The position numbers and the translations under genes are program-made. Of a stretch of 64,000 bases of DNA, positions 1-12,167 are shown one piece after another. Location of the stretch: contig OZ029929.1 of NCBI GenBank assembly GCA_964023275.1, positions 4,919,381 through 4,983,380 of the forward strand. The letters are read 5' to 3'. This stretch comes from Norana najaformis. Taxonomy: Eukaryota; Annelida; Clitellata; Crassiclitellata; Hormogastridae. Within the stretch, counting starts at the first letter, position 1, and each line of letters starts with the position of its first letter. Below the pieces are notes generated by a model. It was not told where the DNA came from and searched no databases. It saw only the letters and a list, made by a program, of their open reading frames with translations.

Positions 1-159
1 ATGGGGTGGGGGGATATGCGTCTGTCCTTTGTCGCTCCATCCAGAGGACGCTTCCCTTGATCGTCTGATATCAGCTGGCGACGCCCCATCCGCACTCATA
101 GCTTTTCCAGCCCCTCATCTATTTCCCTCCACACCACGCTCCCCACCCCGCATCCATGC

Positions 160-515
160 ACGACGCCAAGGAATGAAAGAACGAATGACTGAATGAATTA
201 AATAAGAGAATGAAGGAACAAACGAAGCAATGAATGAATGAATAAGTGAATGATTGAATGAACTAACGAACGAATGAATAAATGAACTAACGAACGAGTG
301 AATGGGTGAGTGAGTGAATGAATGAACGAATGAACTAACGAATGGGTGAATGAGTGAATGAATGAACCGAATGAACTAACGACCAAGTGAATGGGTGTAT
401 GAGTGAATAAATGAACGAATGAACTAACGAATGAGTGAGTGAATGAATGAACGAATGAACTAACGAACGAATGAATGCGTGAATGAGCGAGTGAATGTAT
501 GAATTATTCAATCGA
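160..515. repeat. GAAT/GAAC tetranucleotide array
   Basis: Irregular AATGAATGAACGAACGAA-type repeats. Similar blocks at 4800-4975, 5910-6240, 11040-11125, 19990-20135, 30000-30250 and 34600-34860. Confidence 0.9.
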
Positions 516-1811
516 ATTGGTGACCGAAATAACGATGGAATCGTATTTACGCATTTATCTAGCGCATTTTCCATACTTCTTAGAGTCCTTACGTTACAAC
601 GTAAAGTAATCGATAGGCAGTTGATGGTACGAGGGAACGAATTGCTGAATGAATAGTCGTGTGAATGACTGAATGTAATGTAAGGTAATGTTATATCTTC
701 AAGGTGGGCACCACCATCTATTCCCGACCCTCGCTGCGGTCGATGCCTGGGATGCGGGTGATAAGACTCTGGGGTGAGTGGGGCTGAGAAATTTCTCCCT
801 CCGCACTGGCCCCATCCCAGCGTCCTTCCCCACCCCGTCCAGGTCACGTGCCTTATCATTGGAGTAGATGCATCGAAAGAGGAGCCCAGACTTAACGCCA
901 CGTAGAGCTACAGTTCCCCCTACGTCACGTGACCACAAGCGAACGTCGTCTGCTTCGACGACGTGTGATGACGTATTTCCGCCGTTTAAGAGCAGCGTCG
1001 TCGGTTGATAGCCTGCACTTTGGCCTGGACTAACTCGCGTCGCGGTATTGAGTGATTTTTTTGGCCTTTTGCATTCTGAATCCGTTCTTAAATATTTTGA
1101 TGAGAGAGGTATTGAACGAATGAACTTATAGATATAGGCCTAATCTTCTATCCAGTCATTCCATCCATTCATCCATCCATCCACAAAAGATATAATCCAA
1201 GGATGTATTCTGCGTATATATACTTATATCAAAGATATATAATATATTCTTGAAATGCATGTATCAATATATAAGCAGGTTGCATAAACGATCGAACGCT
1301 GTCTACAGTAGACTCGACTAGTGTAACTCACTTCTCAGAGTCGACGCTCCCATCATTATTAGGTCCAGAAGTTTTTTAAGAGGGATGATATTAAGTTAGC
1401 AATGCCGATCCTTATCCTGCTCGGAGTTTAGTAAGCAGATGACTCTTCATCGGCTTCAAATGCTCATAAGAAACGCGAGAAGATGGTCAACAGTTCTATT
1501 GACTAAAAAATCGTCATCACGACTTCCGGCAATTTTCTTCGGTTTCCACGAATTCTTTTCATTGCGAAATTTTCATTAACTTGGGTATACTTTCTGACAG
1601 ATCGGTTTCTTTAGTTTATCAACAATTCTTTCTCTAACCGGTTGGGGGTGGGGGGGAAGCTGCGTGAATTTCCAAACTGAGGGCATGTCCCGGATGTGGC
1701 CTTAGCTCCCGTGGCACTCACGGTGAGGTGTACAAATATTATTTTAGGGTTTTTAAAGATTTTTTTTGTATTTAGCTATATTTCGATGAGGCGACGTAAA
1801 CCGAATCCTTG
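516..1811. other. No gene; a GC-richer island with an E-box palindrome
   Basis: No coding sequence is supported. Around 915-1060 the sequence is CpG-rich with TCACGTGA (925-932) and TGACGT motifs, resembling a promoter, but no exon follows that I can place. Confidence 0.35.
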
Positions 1812-2416
1812 CGATGCATACAACTATTACATTACATTGTCAGTGCATACAACATTTACATTTTCAGTGCACACAACATTTACATTACGTTTTCAATGCA
1901 TACAACATTTACATTACATTTTCAATAGATACAACATTTACATTACATTTTCAGTGCATACAACATTTACATTACATTTTCAATAGATACAGCATTTACA
2001 TTTCATTTTCAACGCATACAACATTTACATAACATTTTCAATGCATACAACATTTACATTACATTTTCAATAGATGCAACATTTACATTACATTTTCAAT
2101 GGATACAACATTTACATTACATTTTCAATAGATGCAACATTTACATTACATTTTCAATGCATACAACATTTACATTACATTTTCAATGCATACAACATTT
2201 ACATTACATTTTCAGTGCATACAACATTTACATTACATTTTCAATAGATACAGCATTTACATTTCATTTTCAACGCATACAACATTTACATGGCATTTTC
2301 AATGCATACAACATTTACATTACATTTTCAATGCATACAACATTTACATTACATTTTCAATAGATGCAACATTTACATTACATTTTCAGCGCATACAGCA
2401 TTTACATTATTTTCAA
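1812..2416 (+). repeat. 29-bp minisatellite, about 20 units
   Basis: The unit is ACAACATTTACATTACATTTTCAATGCAT with GCAT/AGAT variants at its end. As 29 is not divisible by 3, it gives overlapping frames of histidine- and phenylalanine-rich peptide that should not be read as genes. Confidence 0.95.
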
Positions 2417-2419
2417 TTA

Positions 2420-2877
2420 TCCGCTCGGTCTTGGGTGTCACGATGCAGAATGAGCTGCGATGTAAAGTAATTACGATTTCAACCTCTAAATCTAATCCAT
2501 GTACTTAATCAGATTTCCCTTTTTCGTTTCTACCATAAGACAAAAACCTAGAAAGCTAATTTAAAACTTTCGTAGGTTTTTTTAGATCTTTTAAAACAAA
2601 ATGTAAGAAACCTGCTTCTTGCATCCTTGACCAGGGCAGTACTAGTGAGTGCTGTCATCTTCTGTAGTTGAACTTTGACCTTTCGGATCTTGACCTGGTT
2701 TATTATGTCTACAGTAAATTGTTGAAGTCGACTGCATGCGACCTTCACTTCGGAAGCGATCATGCATCGATTGAAGTCTTGTGTGTTGGGAAACTGGCGC
2801 TATACAAATGTCCAGATTAGAAGAGGAATGGGAACGAAAGAAAGAATGAATGAGTTATCGTTAGTATGTGTATCGGC

Positions 2878-2908
<31 letters not shown>

Positions 2909-2995
2909 CATTAAAACCTATATGTAGATATATATACAACGATGCATATCGATATATATATATATATATGAGTATAAATAAACCTGTTTGTGTGC
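2420..2995. other. No gene seen
   Basis: Mixed unique sequence and TA-rich microsatellite (2875-2975). The short frames lack any recognisable domain. Confidence 0.5.
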
Positions 2996-2997
2996 GC

Positions 2998-3285
2998 GGC
3001 ACGGTGGTCTATCGGTAACGTGTTTGGTCAATGATCATGCAGTGACGGGTTCGACTCCGTGTAACAAGTTGCTTGCGCACACCGTGCCTCTGTCACCAAG
3101 CAGGGTAATTTGGTGCCGGCGTAAGTTGGAAAGTAAGCGGCAAGTCCTGCAGTTGATGCACTGACCCCCACCCCCGTGTCCAGGACCTTGGGATTCGTCC
3201 ACTGCCGGCTAGAAATGACGATGAGCGATGAGCCTACATCTCACTTTTGCGCGGGATATGGGTCACTTTACTTTTTAAACCTCTA
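2998..3285 (+). mobile_element. tRNA-derived SINE, family 1, copy A
   Basis: The tRNA-like head has box A (TGGTCTATCGG) and box B (GGTTCGACTCC). The body includes CCTCTGTCACCAAGCAG, GGCAAGTCCTGCA and GTGTCCAGGACCTTGG. It ends near CACTTTACTTT. It directly precedes the truncated LINE at 3290. Confidence 0.85.
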
Positions 3286-3289
3286 TGTA

Positions 3290-4680
3290 AATATATATAT
3301 AACCCCTCACTTTTCTTCTTAACCAATCAATCATTAGATCCTATGTTCCACCTCAATGGAAAAATAGTGTCATCACCCCTGTTCCTAAAGTTCCGAACCC
3401 TACCTCATGTAGCGATTTTCGCCCAATATCTATAACTTCAATTCTCTCTCGATTACTTGAAAAACTTATTGTTCGAAGATTCTTCTATCCTATTCTTACT
3501 GAACAATCACTCAATCGTGACTTCTTTGACCAATATGCATTCCGACCTACTGGTTCCACGTCTGCAGCTCTTATTTCTATTACTCACCATCTGTCTGAAC
3601 TGCTTTCTTCTAACCAATATGTTCATCTCATATCCCTTGACTTCTCAAAGGCCTTTGATACAATAAGACATGCCTATCTCGCTGATAAACTTGCTGATCT
3701 CGCTATTCCTGATCACATTTACAATTGGATAATTTCCTTCCTAACCAACCGACAGCACTGTACCAAATTCAGTGATAGTGTCTCTACCTTAGTTGGCATA
3801 AATTCCAGTATTGTTCAGGGTTCGGGTCTGGGACCAGTGAACTTCCTAGTTGCCATATCCAATTATAAGCCTTTAGCACCCAACAATAGGTTATTTAAAT
3901 ACGCTGATGACAGTTACCTTCTTGTACCATCCTGCAATAGCTTGATGGTTCAGGCTGAACTAGACCATGTTGCCCTTTGGGCGGATAAGTGTAACTTAAA
4001 ACTTAATCATAAAAAGACATGTGAAATGATAATTCACCGGCCAAGAATGAGAAATCAGCAGATAATTTTACCTAATGTGATTCCTGGTTTAACCAGGGTA
4101 CCAGAGATGACAATATTGGGTGTTACCCTATCGAGGATGTTAAATTTTGATTCTCATATTGATCGGATTCATAGTCAGGCGCGTCAGTCTTTATATGCCA
4201 TACGAATTCTTGTATCACATGGCCTAACTGGCCCTCGGCTCTACGACGTTGTCCGAGCCACAACACTGGCCAGGATGCTGTACGCCTCTCCCGTGTGGTG
4301 GGGCTATGCTGGGGCACAAGCTAGAGCTCGGCTCCAGGCTTTGATGCGGAGACTTGTGCGTCTCCGCTATCTTCCTGGGAACTCCCCAACGTTCGATGAA
4401 CTCTGTGGCACAGCTGATGCTCGTCTCTTTAAAGCAATCTTGAACAACTCAAATCATGTCTTACATCAGCTACTCCCACCAATTAAAACCCTCAGTTATT
4501 CCCTACGGCCCCACACCCATGATCGTATTATTCCTCCTGCTGACAATTTAACTCGTAAATGTTTTATTGTTAGGATGTTGTATGATTATTAAGTTTTCTT
4601 GTGTTCTTAAATACTTGTAAACCAATGTGCGATTAGCTATTGGTTAATAAAGAATATACTTACTTACTTACTTACTTATA
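3290..4680 (+). mobile_element. 5'-truncated non-LTR retrotransposon with (TTAC)n tail
   Basis: An open frame from about 3345 to 4592 encodes the reverse transcriptase from VPPQWKNSVITPVPK through LISLDFSKAFDT, VQGSGLGP and the catalytic KYADDSYLL, then the thumb and a C-terminal region ending MLYDY. No upstream endonuclease is present. The 3' UTR is short, holds AATAAA, and ends in four TTAC repeats (about 4658-4678). It belongs to a CR1/Jockey-like clade; I cannot name it closer. The frame is unbroken, suggesting a fairly young insertion. Confidence 0.88.
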
Positions 4681-4980
4681 CATATATATAGCGATGTTTA
4701 CTTATGTAAAGTATAGATTTTAATTAGCTTACTTTGCCAGAGAAGAAGGAATTGCACTCTTAAAAGTGGAACTCGGAGTAATTCAGTGATGAATTGTGAA
4801 TGATAGACGGATTAAAAGAAAGAGTAAATGAAGGAATGAATGAAGGAGATGAGCGAGTGAATGAATGAGTGAAGAAATTAGGAAATGAATGAATGAACGA
4901 ATGATGAATGAAATGAACAAATGAATGCACGATTGAAGGAGGAATGAAGGAATAAATGAAAGGAATAAAGCGAATATAAA

Positions 4981-5910
4981 TATATATATATATGTATATA
5001 GCTATACCTAAAAATATATATCTTATATATCTGTCTGGTTTGAGTCAATAGTCTGTGCTGGGAATCATTGCTTTGACAACGAGGACGATTCGCACTAGTC
5101 CATTGTATCGATACAAGCTGTCAACGATGACTCCGCCCCTCTGGAAAAAAACTATAGCGCCCGCCAGAGCTTGAAAACGACGAAATTGTATAAAAATTGA
5201 GAATTCTTCAACGCCCAGAGCGAACAGTGACGCCACCTATCCATCGACATCAGCGACGCATGCTGGCGGCGGGAGGGATATTAGCCGATAGATCGGCGCC
5301 GATGGGGCGTTATCGGAACGGCCTATGAGCGGTGGCCGTGCAGCCAACCAGCGCGCAACAGTCAGACACGTGATGGACGCCGATGGCCAATAAGAAAAAG
5401 CGTATTGTTCGTAAGCAAGCGGATATATTATTGCGAGCTAATATAAAAACTGTAATGTAAGTTAATGTAAAATTATGCGGACACTTGCTGTACGCTAGTT
5501 AAAGAGCGAGTAGAATTATGAAGAAAAATTAAAATTAATTTAAACTTAATGCAAAGTAAGCATAAATATAATTAATGCTATTAGATAACGAGAAAACTCT
5601 ATATCAATAGAGAGCCCATATTATATAAAATATATAATGCTTTTATATATAATTTAGTTTTTTAAAAACTATATGTACTTATATAAATGTATATATATAT
5701 ATATATACCATATTCATGTTTTGATGTATAATTTCCCGGAAAGCGCGTAAACATACGAAAGGATTGGCTGGTTCTCTGATTGGCTGACGAGCTGCTGGTT
5801 GACTATCGATTGGATGGCGAGCGAGCTCATTAGTTGACTGGCTGGCCTGATCGATTGACTGATCGGCCGATCGATGGACGGGGGATTTCGCTTGCTCAAT
5901 CGATCACTCA
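4981..5910. other. No gene; GC-rich island at 5220-5400
   Basis: TA-rich flanks surround a CpG-rich patch containing GGCCAATAAG (CCAAT-box-like) and GTCAGACACGTGATGG. It could be a promoter; no open exon with a donor was recognised. Confidence 0.3.
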
Positions 5911-6240
5911 CAAAGTGAACGAACGAACGAAAGTATGCATGAACGAATGAATGATTGAGGGAAAAAATCAGTGACTTAAGGAACGATTCATTGATTGAAC
6001 GAATGAGTGAATGAAGAAATTATTCATTTAATGAACGAACGATTGATCGACCGAATGATTGAATGAGTGAACGAACGAATGAATGAACGAATCAATGATT
6101 GAACGAATGAGTGAATGAGGAAATCATTCATTTAATGAACGAATGATTGATCGACCGAATGAGTGAATGAACAAAAGATTGAATGACTGAACGAACGAAC
6201 GAACGAATGAATGAATGAACAAATGAATGAATCAATCAGA

Positions 6241-6989
6241 GAATGACTAGCATATGTTGTCTGTCTATTCTCGAATGGCTGAAGTTACGCTTGAATTCGA
6301 GATGACCATAGCATGGAAATCGGCGATATTTAACCTATGATTAAAAGCTACTAAGGTTCCATAACGTATAATTATAACAATTCCCACGCTTACATCATAC
6401 ATATGCATTTATTATACATTTGCATACATATACATTATATATATATGCATATGTATGAGTATATATGCGTTTAAGCTCTATGCTGTCATGTATATATATA
6501 AGTATTGGAGCAGATTTTATACGTTAGCCACTATGGGGATCGCTATATCAGACACGAAGTATATGCATATATATATCTGGCAAATATTCGCGCATCTGTC
6601 TGCATTAGAGTCTGCTATAGATATAATTGGGCATTTATTTAGCGCTACTATTGGCAACTATATAGCAATCGAGTGTAGATATACGCTGAGTAGACCTATA
6701 TATAAGAACCAGAATCTCATTTTTGACACGTAACGTATGCAGTTGTGTGAATTGTTTTATATGGCCTGTGTATGAAGTGCACTTGTATGACCCATCAGTC
6801 AACTTCTATAGCGCCACTGTTAAATAACCCATCGCTTGAATCGATGGGGTCTTGAAAGGCGGAGTATATATAGACCTATACTCTATGGGGTACAGGGCGT
6901 GTGACAGCGGCGATCGTCTTCGGAATAATTGCAGGAATCTCCGGAGTTGGTAAAAGAGATAGGAACTTGTGAAATACGAGATTCTCTGA
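6241..6989. other. No gene seen
   Basis: AT-rich, with repeated TATATA and CATATG words and a CTATATAG-type repeat edge. Nothing codes convincingly. Confidence 0.45.
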
Positions 6990-7272
6990 TTCAGCAGACT
7001 ACTGGGTGAAGTCGTCCAGCGAAGACTTCGATGTTTGAAGCTCGGGAAAGTCCTCCACTGGGTGGTATCCCAGGCATTGCATGGCACGTATACGATTCGA
7101 ATGAAAGCGAAACAAAGGAAGACCACAAATTCGTAGGATAGACAATAGAAACGAAGACAATAGAAACGAAGACAATAGAAACGAAGACATAACAAGACTT
7201 GGACTAAACACCAGAACGACACTGGATCTGACAAATGACCCCAACGAGTGGAGGTCATTTCGTCGTCGCCAA
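6990..7272 (+). mobile_element. 3' end of an RTE-like LINE with a 15-bp triplication
   Basis: RFERKRNKGRPQIRRIDN, then NEDITRLGLNTRTTLDLTND and PNEWRSF, resemble the C-terminal GRPxxRW and LGL motifs of RTE/Jockey-type reverse transcriptases. Three copies of GACAATAGAAACGAA (7141-7185) interrupt it. Confidence 0.55.
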
Positions 7273-8454
7273 ACGGCTGGCGTCAGGATCTGAAGCTTCT
7301 GCTGCTGCTGCTGATGCTTCTGCTGCTGCTGCTGATGATGTTGTTGTTGGTGATGATGATGATGAGCGCCTAGAGCATTCACTGAATGCCGTCTATAAAA
7401 GCGACCATCGATTGATGCTTCGTGCGTTACTATAACGGCGCTATAGAAGTTCCCAGATTCGATTCGATTAGATTGGGCTGAGAGATGTGCGTATATCCAC
7501 TGTAGTAAGTTTTAATCCGTCTATAGTGCAATCGGCGCATAGCAAGTGCGGTTTGTACACGCAGATAGTGGTCGCACTGATAATCCATGGGATATATTGG
7601 CATATAGCATCCGCTATATATATGAAAAGCAGCTACATCTTCCTATGTATATATTATGCATATGTCATATAGAGTATACATGTATATCTGTATATTTATT
7701 CATATATCTGGCAGATCGATTGGCATAACTATATGTTCAATGCAATATATATATATATATATTACACTGCAATGCATATATATAATATATATATAGTTAT
7801 ATAATGTCTTATAATTGTATAGTGTATTGATCAGCCGGTAATATCAGTCGACCTTGAAGCGCTGTCGATAATTTATTGTCGGGAGCGTTGCCATAGCGAC
7901 GGTGAGGCTGACGGAGCGGCGAGCGCTGAGCGCGAGGCAGCGCAGCGCTGGAGGTCAGCGCTTGTGATGGACCAGCAGCGATGAACTTACTGGGCCTCAG
8001 CTGCACGCTTGGGTTCTTGGGTAGACGGATGGACGGAGGGGTGGATGCAGAGGGTATAGATGTATATGGACACTTGCTAATGTGCCTTGTAAGTGCCTCA
8101 CAAAAGCGCCCCCCTCCCTAACCGAAAGAATGTTGAGGCCATTACGAACAAAAAGTGATAAGATAAATTGTAGTCATCTCTAGCGAGCTCTCGCAGACAC
8201 GTAGTTCCCATCCGACAGATTCCCGACCAGAGTTGATAGTAGAGACCAGGCGCAGAATTCCTGGACGACGAGGAAGAGGAGAGACGACAAGATGGTTGAA
8301 GGGATGGATAGATGAGCGGATGATGGATGGATGTATGGATGGATTGATAGATGGAGTTTGGATGAATGCATGGATCAAAGACTGGATGGCAGTGAGTGAG
8401 TGAGCAAGCGAGTGAGTTAAAGAATGAGGAAATCGGAGAATGTGTGAGATACAG
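7273..8454. other. No gene; GC-rich patch with an X-box-like site
   Basis: (CTG)n near 7300-7335, then TA-rich sequence. At 7860-8000 a CpG-rich patch contains GTTGCCATAGCGAC (7887-7900), an RFX X-box-like palindrome. Possible promoter, perhaps of lin-28, but no first exon is visible. Confidence 0.3.
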
Positions 8455-8600
<146 letters not shown>

Positions 8601-9139
8601 AGGTAAGGGAGGGAGTAGATTAAATTAAGGGATAGCGAAGCAAAATTGAGGACGGAAAAGTAAGTAAGTAAGTAATGCATTTGTTAACACGCCACATCGG
8701 CTGAGCGAGGAGTCGTATAGGCGTGGACATGCACACAAACAATTAAATACCTAAGAATGAAAATAAAAATGCACAAAGGCAGAGATGCAGAATGGCACAC
8801 AATAAGGTAGAGGTACATAGAGTATGCATGCATGCATGTATACTATGTATGACGTATTTATGTCTTGAAGAAGACATCGAATATAAGAGGAAGCGGGATA
8901 GTATAGAAAGAGCACAAAGAAGAGAGGAATAGTAAAACAGAGGAGGGCCAGCCAACTATACTAAGGCACTGGAGTTGCAGAAGAGAGCCTGCCGTGACAA
9001 AATACTTTGAAGCATTGCAGAGAAGGAGTCAAATATTCATTTCAGTAGAATTGGCCGCGCGGCAAACGACAGCATTTGTTCCGGCGAACTATAGCATAAG
9101 ACGCGATAGGTGGCATTTTAAGAGGAATTTCTTAGCAAT

Positions 9140-9432
9140 TGCGGTGCGGTGGTCTATCGGTAATGCGTTTGGTCAATGATCATGCGATTGCGGGTTCGAT
9201 TCCGTGTAACGACCCTGGGCAAGTTGTTTGCGTACACCATGCCTCTGTCACCAAGCTGTAGGATTTGGTACCGGCGTAAGCTGGGAAGTAAACGGCAAGT
9301 CCTGCGATGCACTGGCCCCGTGTCCAGCACATTGGGGTTCGTCCATTGCCAGCTCGAGGGCCTAAAGAAAAGGAAATGAGCACCTGCCCTACATCTCACT
9401 AGTGGGATATGAGATACTTTACTTACTCTTAG
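9140..9432 (+). mobile_element. tRNA-derived SINE, family 1, copy B
   Basis: Best preserved copy: GGTGCGGTGGTCTATCGG head, box B GGTTCGATTCC, the same body blocks as copy A, and a TACTTTACTTACTC end. The apparent reading frames on both strands here are non-coding artefacts. Confidence 0.88.
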
Positions 9433-9838
9433 CGCGATAGCATATATGTATAGAAGAACAGACTGCAGAATTAGATGAATTCCAATTAAAACGCCTTTCT
9501 TAACTTAATGTATAAATAAGCAATACTTTTATTAACACACTTTCCTGACGCACGCTACTGAGCATTTATATAGCGCTTTTAGGAAAATGTAGGCTTGTTC
9601 GTCGCTAAAGCTAAATCATAGTATCCACCGGATGTGGACTCTTTCTGTACAGTAAGTGACAACATGAAGTGGGTTGGCATAGGAGCATTATATAGTAATA
9701 TTGATAGGATCTAGTAGAAAATTGAAGACTTGTCTTTGTCCAGGTAACCGCACTTTTGAGGTGAATTCATAAATTAGCGCGATATAAGTATTTGATTAGT
9801 TATAATAGTAGTAATAATAATAGTAATAGTAGTAATAA

Positions 9839-9873
<35 letters not shown>

Positions 9874-9984
9874 GCAATGGTGGTAGTGATAGTAGTAATA
9901 GTAGTAGTAACAATACCAGTACAACAACAACTACTACTACTACTAATAATAATAAAGCCTCAATGGCCAACTTTCCGGCACCCT

Positions 9985-10250
9985 TTCATTTGCACCAGCG
10001 TTACGGCAATGCATTTATATGGAGGCCAAACTCTTTCCTGTATTATCATGCAACTGCAGACTATATTAAATGTTGCTGCCCGGCTGATTGTCAGTTTACA
10101 TCTGGGTGGTTTGGACATCATATACCTGTGGCTTCGTAGCGGAGGTACTGCGCTGCTTACTTTTGCAAAACGCACTGAGGAGTTTAAGACATTAATGTAT
10201 ATGCAACCTGCTCCAGATTATCTTAGGAAGTTACACATCTCGGTCTGATC
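9985..10250 (+). mobile_element. Weak LINE fragment
   Basis: IIMQLQTILNVAARLIVSL resembles the LQxVQNAAARLI motif near the C-terminus of CR1-group reverse transcriptases. It follows an (ATT)n run, and the surrounding sequence is degraded. Confidence 0.35.
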
Positions 10251-10369
10251 CATTCCTAGCAGCAAAAGAAACATATATAACAAAAGGAACAGTTTTATAA
10301 GTATAGAATACAACTGAGAACTGCGATTAGAGTACTGGTAGTGGTGGCTATATTCAGAGATTTTAATAT

Positions 10370-10530
10370 CGGGCTAGCACGGTCCGTACACCGGAACCTT
10401 CAGTGGCGTGGCGCCCCTTCAAACGGGCAGGGGTGGTGAAGGATTTCACCCGATTAAGTTATTGAAAAATGAGCAGGGTCGAGGTCATACGGTCGCTATA
10501 TAAAACAGTGTACATTTACATTTACATTTG
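10370..10530 (+). repeat. Interspersed repeat with (ACATTT)n tail, full-length copy
   Basis: About 160 bp beginning GGGCTAGCACGGTCCGTACA, with CAAACGGGCAG, GAGCAGGGTCGAGGTCATAC and an ACATTTACATTTACATTT end. Other copies: 13340-13432, 14125-14275, 49200-49300, 52298-52450 and 58200-58256 (plus); 45115-45215 and 48785-48940 (minus). A SINE or LINE 3' end; I saw no Pol III boxes. Confidence 0.85.
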
Positions 10531-10828
10531 ATACTACTACGATAGTAGTATCCTGTGTTTAGCGACATCTTGTGGCTCCCAGGGCGGGTGAAGTCGAATT
10601 ATTTTTTCGTGTACTCATCTGCAGCTGGGTATGGTGTTAGTCGTATCCTGTGTTTGACGACATCTTACGGTTGGCACGCATGTCCTTATGTGATTTTGGA
10701 TCATGCGAGATCACACTATACACTAATAAGTCAGGGTAGATCATCTTAAATCAGGATTGATGGATCATAATTGGATCGAATTCGATCATATGCTAATGAT
10801 GTATGTTTGGTCGTTTTCCGTTGTGTAG

Positions 10829-10938
10829 GGGCGACACCTGGCGCTCGCCGAAGTGGACGATGTAAGTGGTTCAATGTGGTCAAAGGTTACGGGTTCATAA
10901 CCCCTCACGACGGAACCCAAGATGTCTTTCTTCACCAG
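10829..10938 (+). CDS. lin-28: lin-28 exon: first half of cold-shock domain
   Basis: The acceptor follows a pyrimidine-rich run ending TTGTGTAG, and the donor is CAG|GTATCG. The exon begins with the last two bases of a codon and ends in phase 0 after DVFLHQ. It encodes [18 protein letters not shown], with the aromatic RNP1 and RNP2 residues that stack on single-stranded RNA. A short basic stretch (RRSGR) precedes the domain. Confidence 0.95.
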
Positions 10939-12120
10939 GTATCGTCGTCATCTTCAGCATCATGACGATGCTAGTCAACGTCGTCGTCATCGTCACCATC
11001 ACTACATCATCGCATCATGTTGATAATGCTGATGAATGAGGCTTTTGAACGAACGAACCAGGGAATGAACAAATGAATGAACGAACGAACAAATGAACGA
11101 ACGAACAAATGAATGAATGAATGAACAAAAGAAGCGATCAATCACTCAGCAAGTCAGCCATTTAGTCGGACAGTCAGTCAGTCAGACAGTCAGTCAGTCA
11201 ATCAATCGCTTCGTTCGTTCATTCATTTGTTTGTTCGTTCGTTCATTTGTTCGTTCATTTGTTTGTTCGTTCATTTGTTTGTTCGTTCATTTGTTTGTTC
11301 GTTCATTTGTTTGTTCGTTCATTTGTTTGTTCGTTCATTTGTTTGTTCGTTCATTTGTTTGTTCGTTCATTTGTTTGTTCGTTCATTCATTTGTTCGTTC
11401 ATTTGTTTGTTCGGTCATTTGTTCGTTCATTTGTTTGTTCGTTCATTTGTTTGTTCGTTCATTTGTTTGTTCGTTCATTTGTTTGTTCGTTCATTTGTTT
11501 GTTCGTTCATTTGTTCGTTCGTTCATTTGTTTGTTCGTTCATTTGTTTGTTCGTTCATTTGTTCGTTCGTTCATTTGTTTGTTCGTTCATTTGTTTGTTC
11601 GTTCATTTGTTTGTTCGTTCATTTGTTTGTTCGTTCATTTGTTTGTTCGTTCATTTGTTTGTTCGTTCATTTGTTTGTTCGTTCATTTGTTTGTTCGTTC
11701 ATTTGTTCGTTCGTTCATTTGTTTGTTCGTTGATTTGTTTGTTCGGTCATTTGTTTGTTCGTTCATTTGTCAGTCAGTCAGTCAGTCAGTCAGTCAGTCG
11801 ACTCTCGAGCAATCTAGACAGCCAGTCAGTCCCTGACCAATCCTTTGTTCGTAGCAGCGCAATGCATAGCCTAACGGTTTCGTCAGTTTGATGCAAGTGC
11901 TGACGGTTATTAAATCGCGAAAGTGGAGATCATAACGAGATCAACTGTAGTAATTTAATTTGGTTTATTACACACCTTGCCTGCAAAACATTGTATCAAA
12001 TTTATTTTCAACATGTAAAATTTTTATGCCTTTTAAAGTCCTAAAGTTTGTTATTCTTAAAAATTGTCTGCATTTAATGGAATCAGGTTCCTCAGCATGC
12101 AAGCCTCTTGAATAATGGCG

Positions 12121-12167
<47 letters not shown>

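Noticed and set aside
160-520. Regularly repeated tetranucleotide blocks as a possible CRISPR array
   Set aside because: No repeat-spacer structure, and the window is clearly eukaryotic.
335-901. 188-codon minus frame
   Set aside because: Its C-terminal half translates GAAT repeats (HSLIHAFIRS), and its first half has no recognisable domain.
1696-2508. Histidine/phenylalanine-rich frames up to 112 codons
   Set aside because: Translation of the 29-bp minisatellite in different phases.
9143-9399. Reading frames on both strands over a tRNA-like sequence, or a true tRNA gene
   Set aside because: Box A and box B belong to a SINE with sister copies at 2998 and 28835; there is no acceptor stem or functional cloverleaf.
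11117-11891. Long overlapping frames of up to 239 codons in all three plus phases
   Set aside because: They translate a 16-bp tandem repeat. As 16 is not a multiple of 3, each phase reads the same [12 protein letters not shown]-type peptide. No gene.
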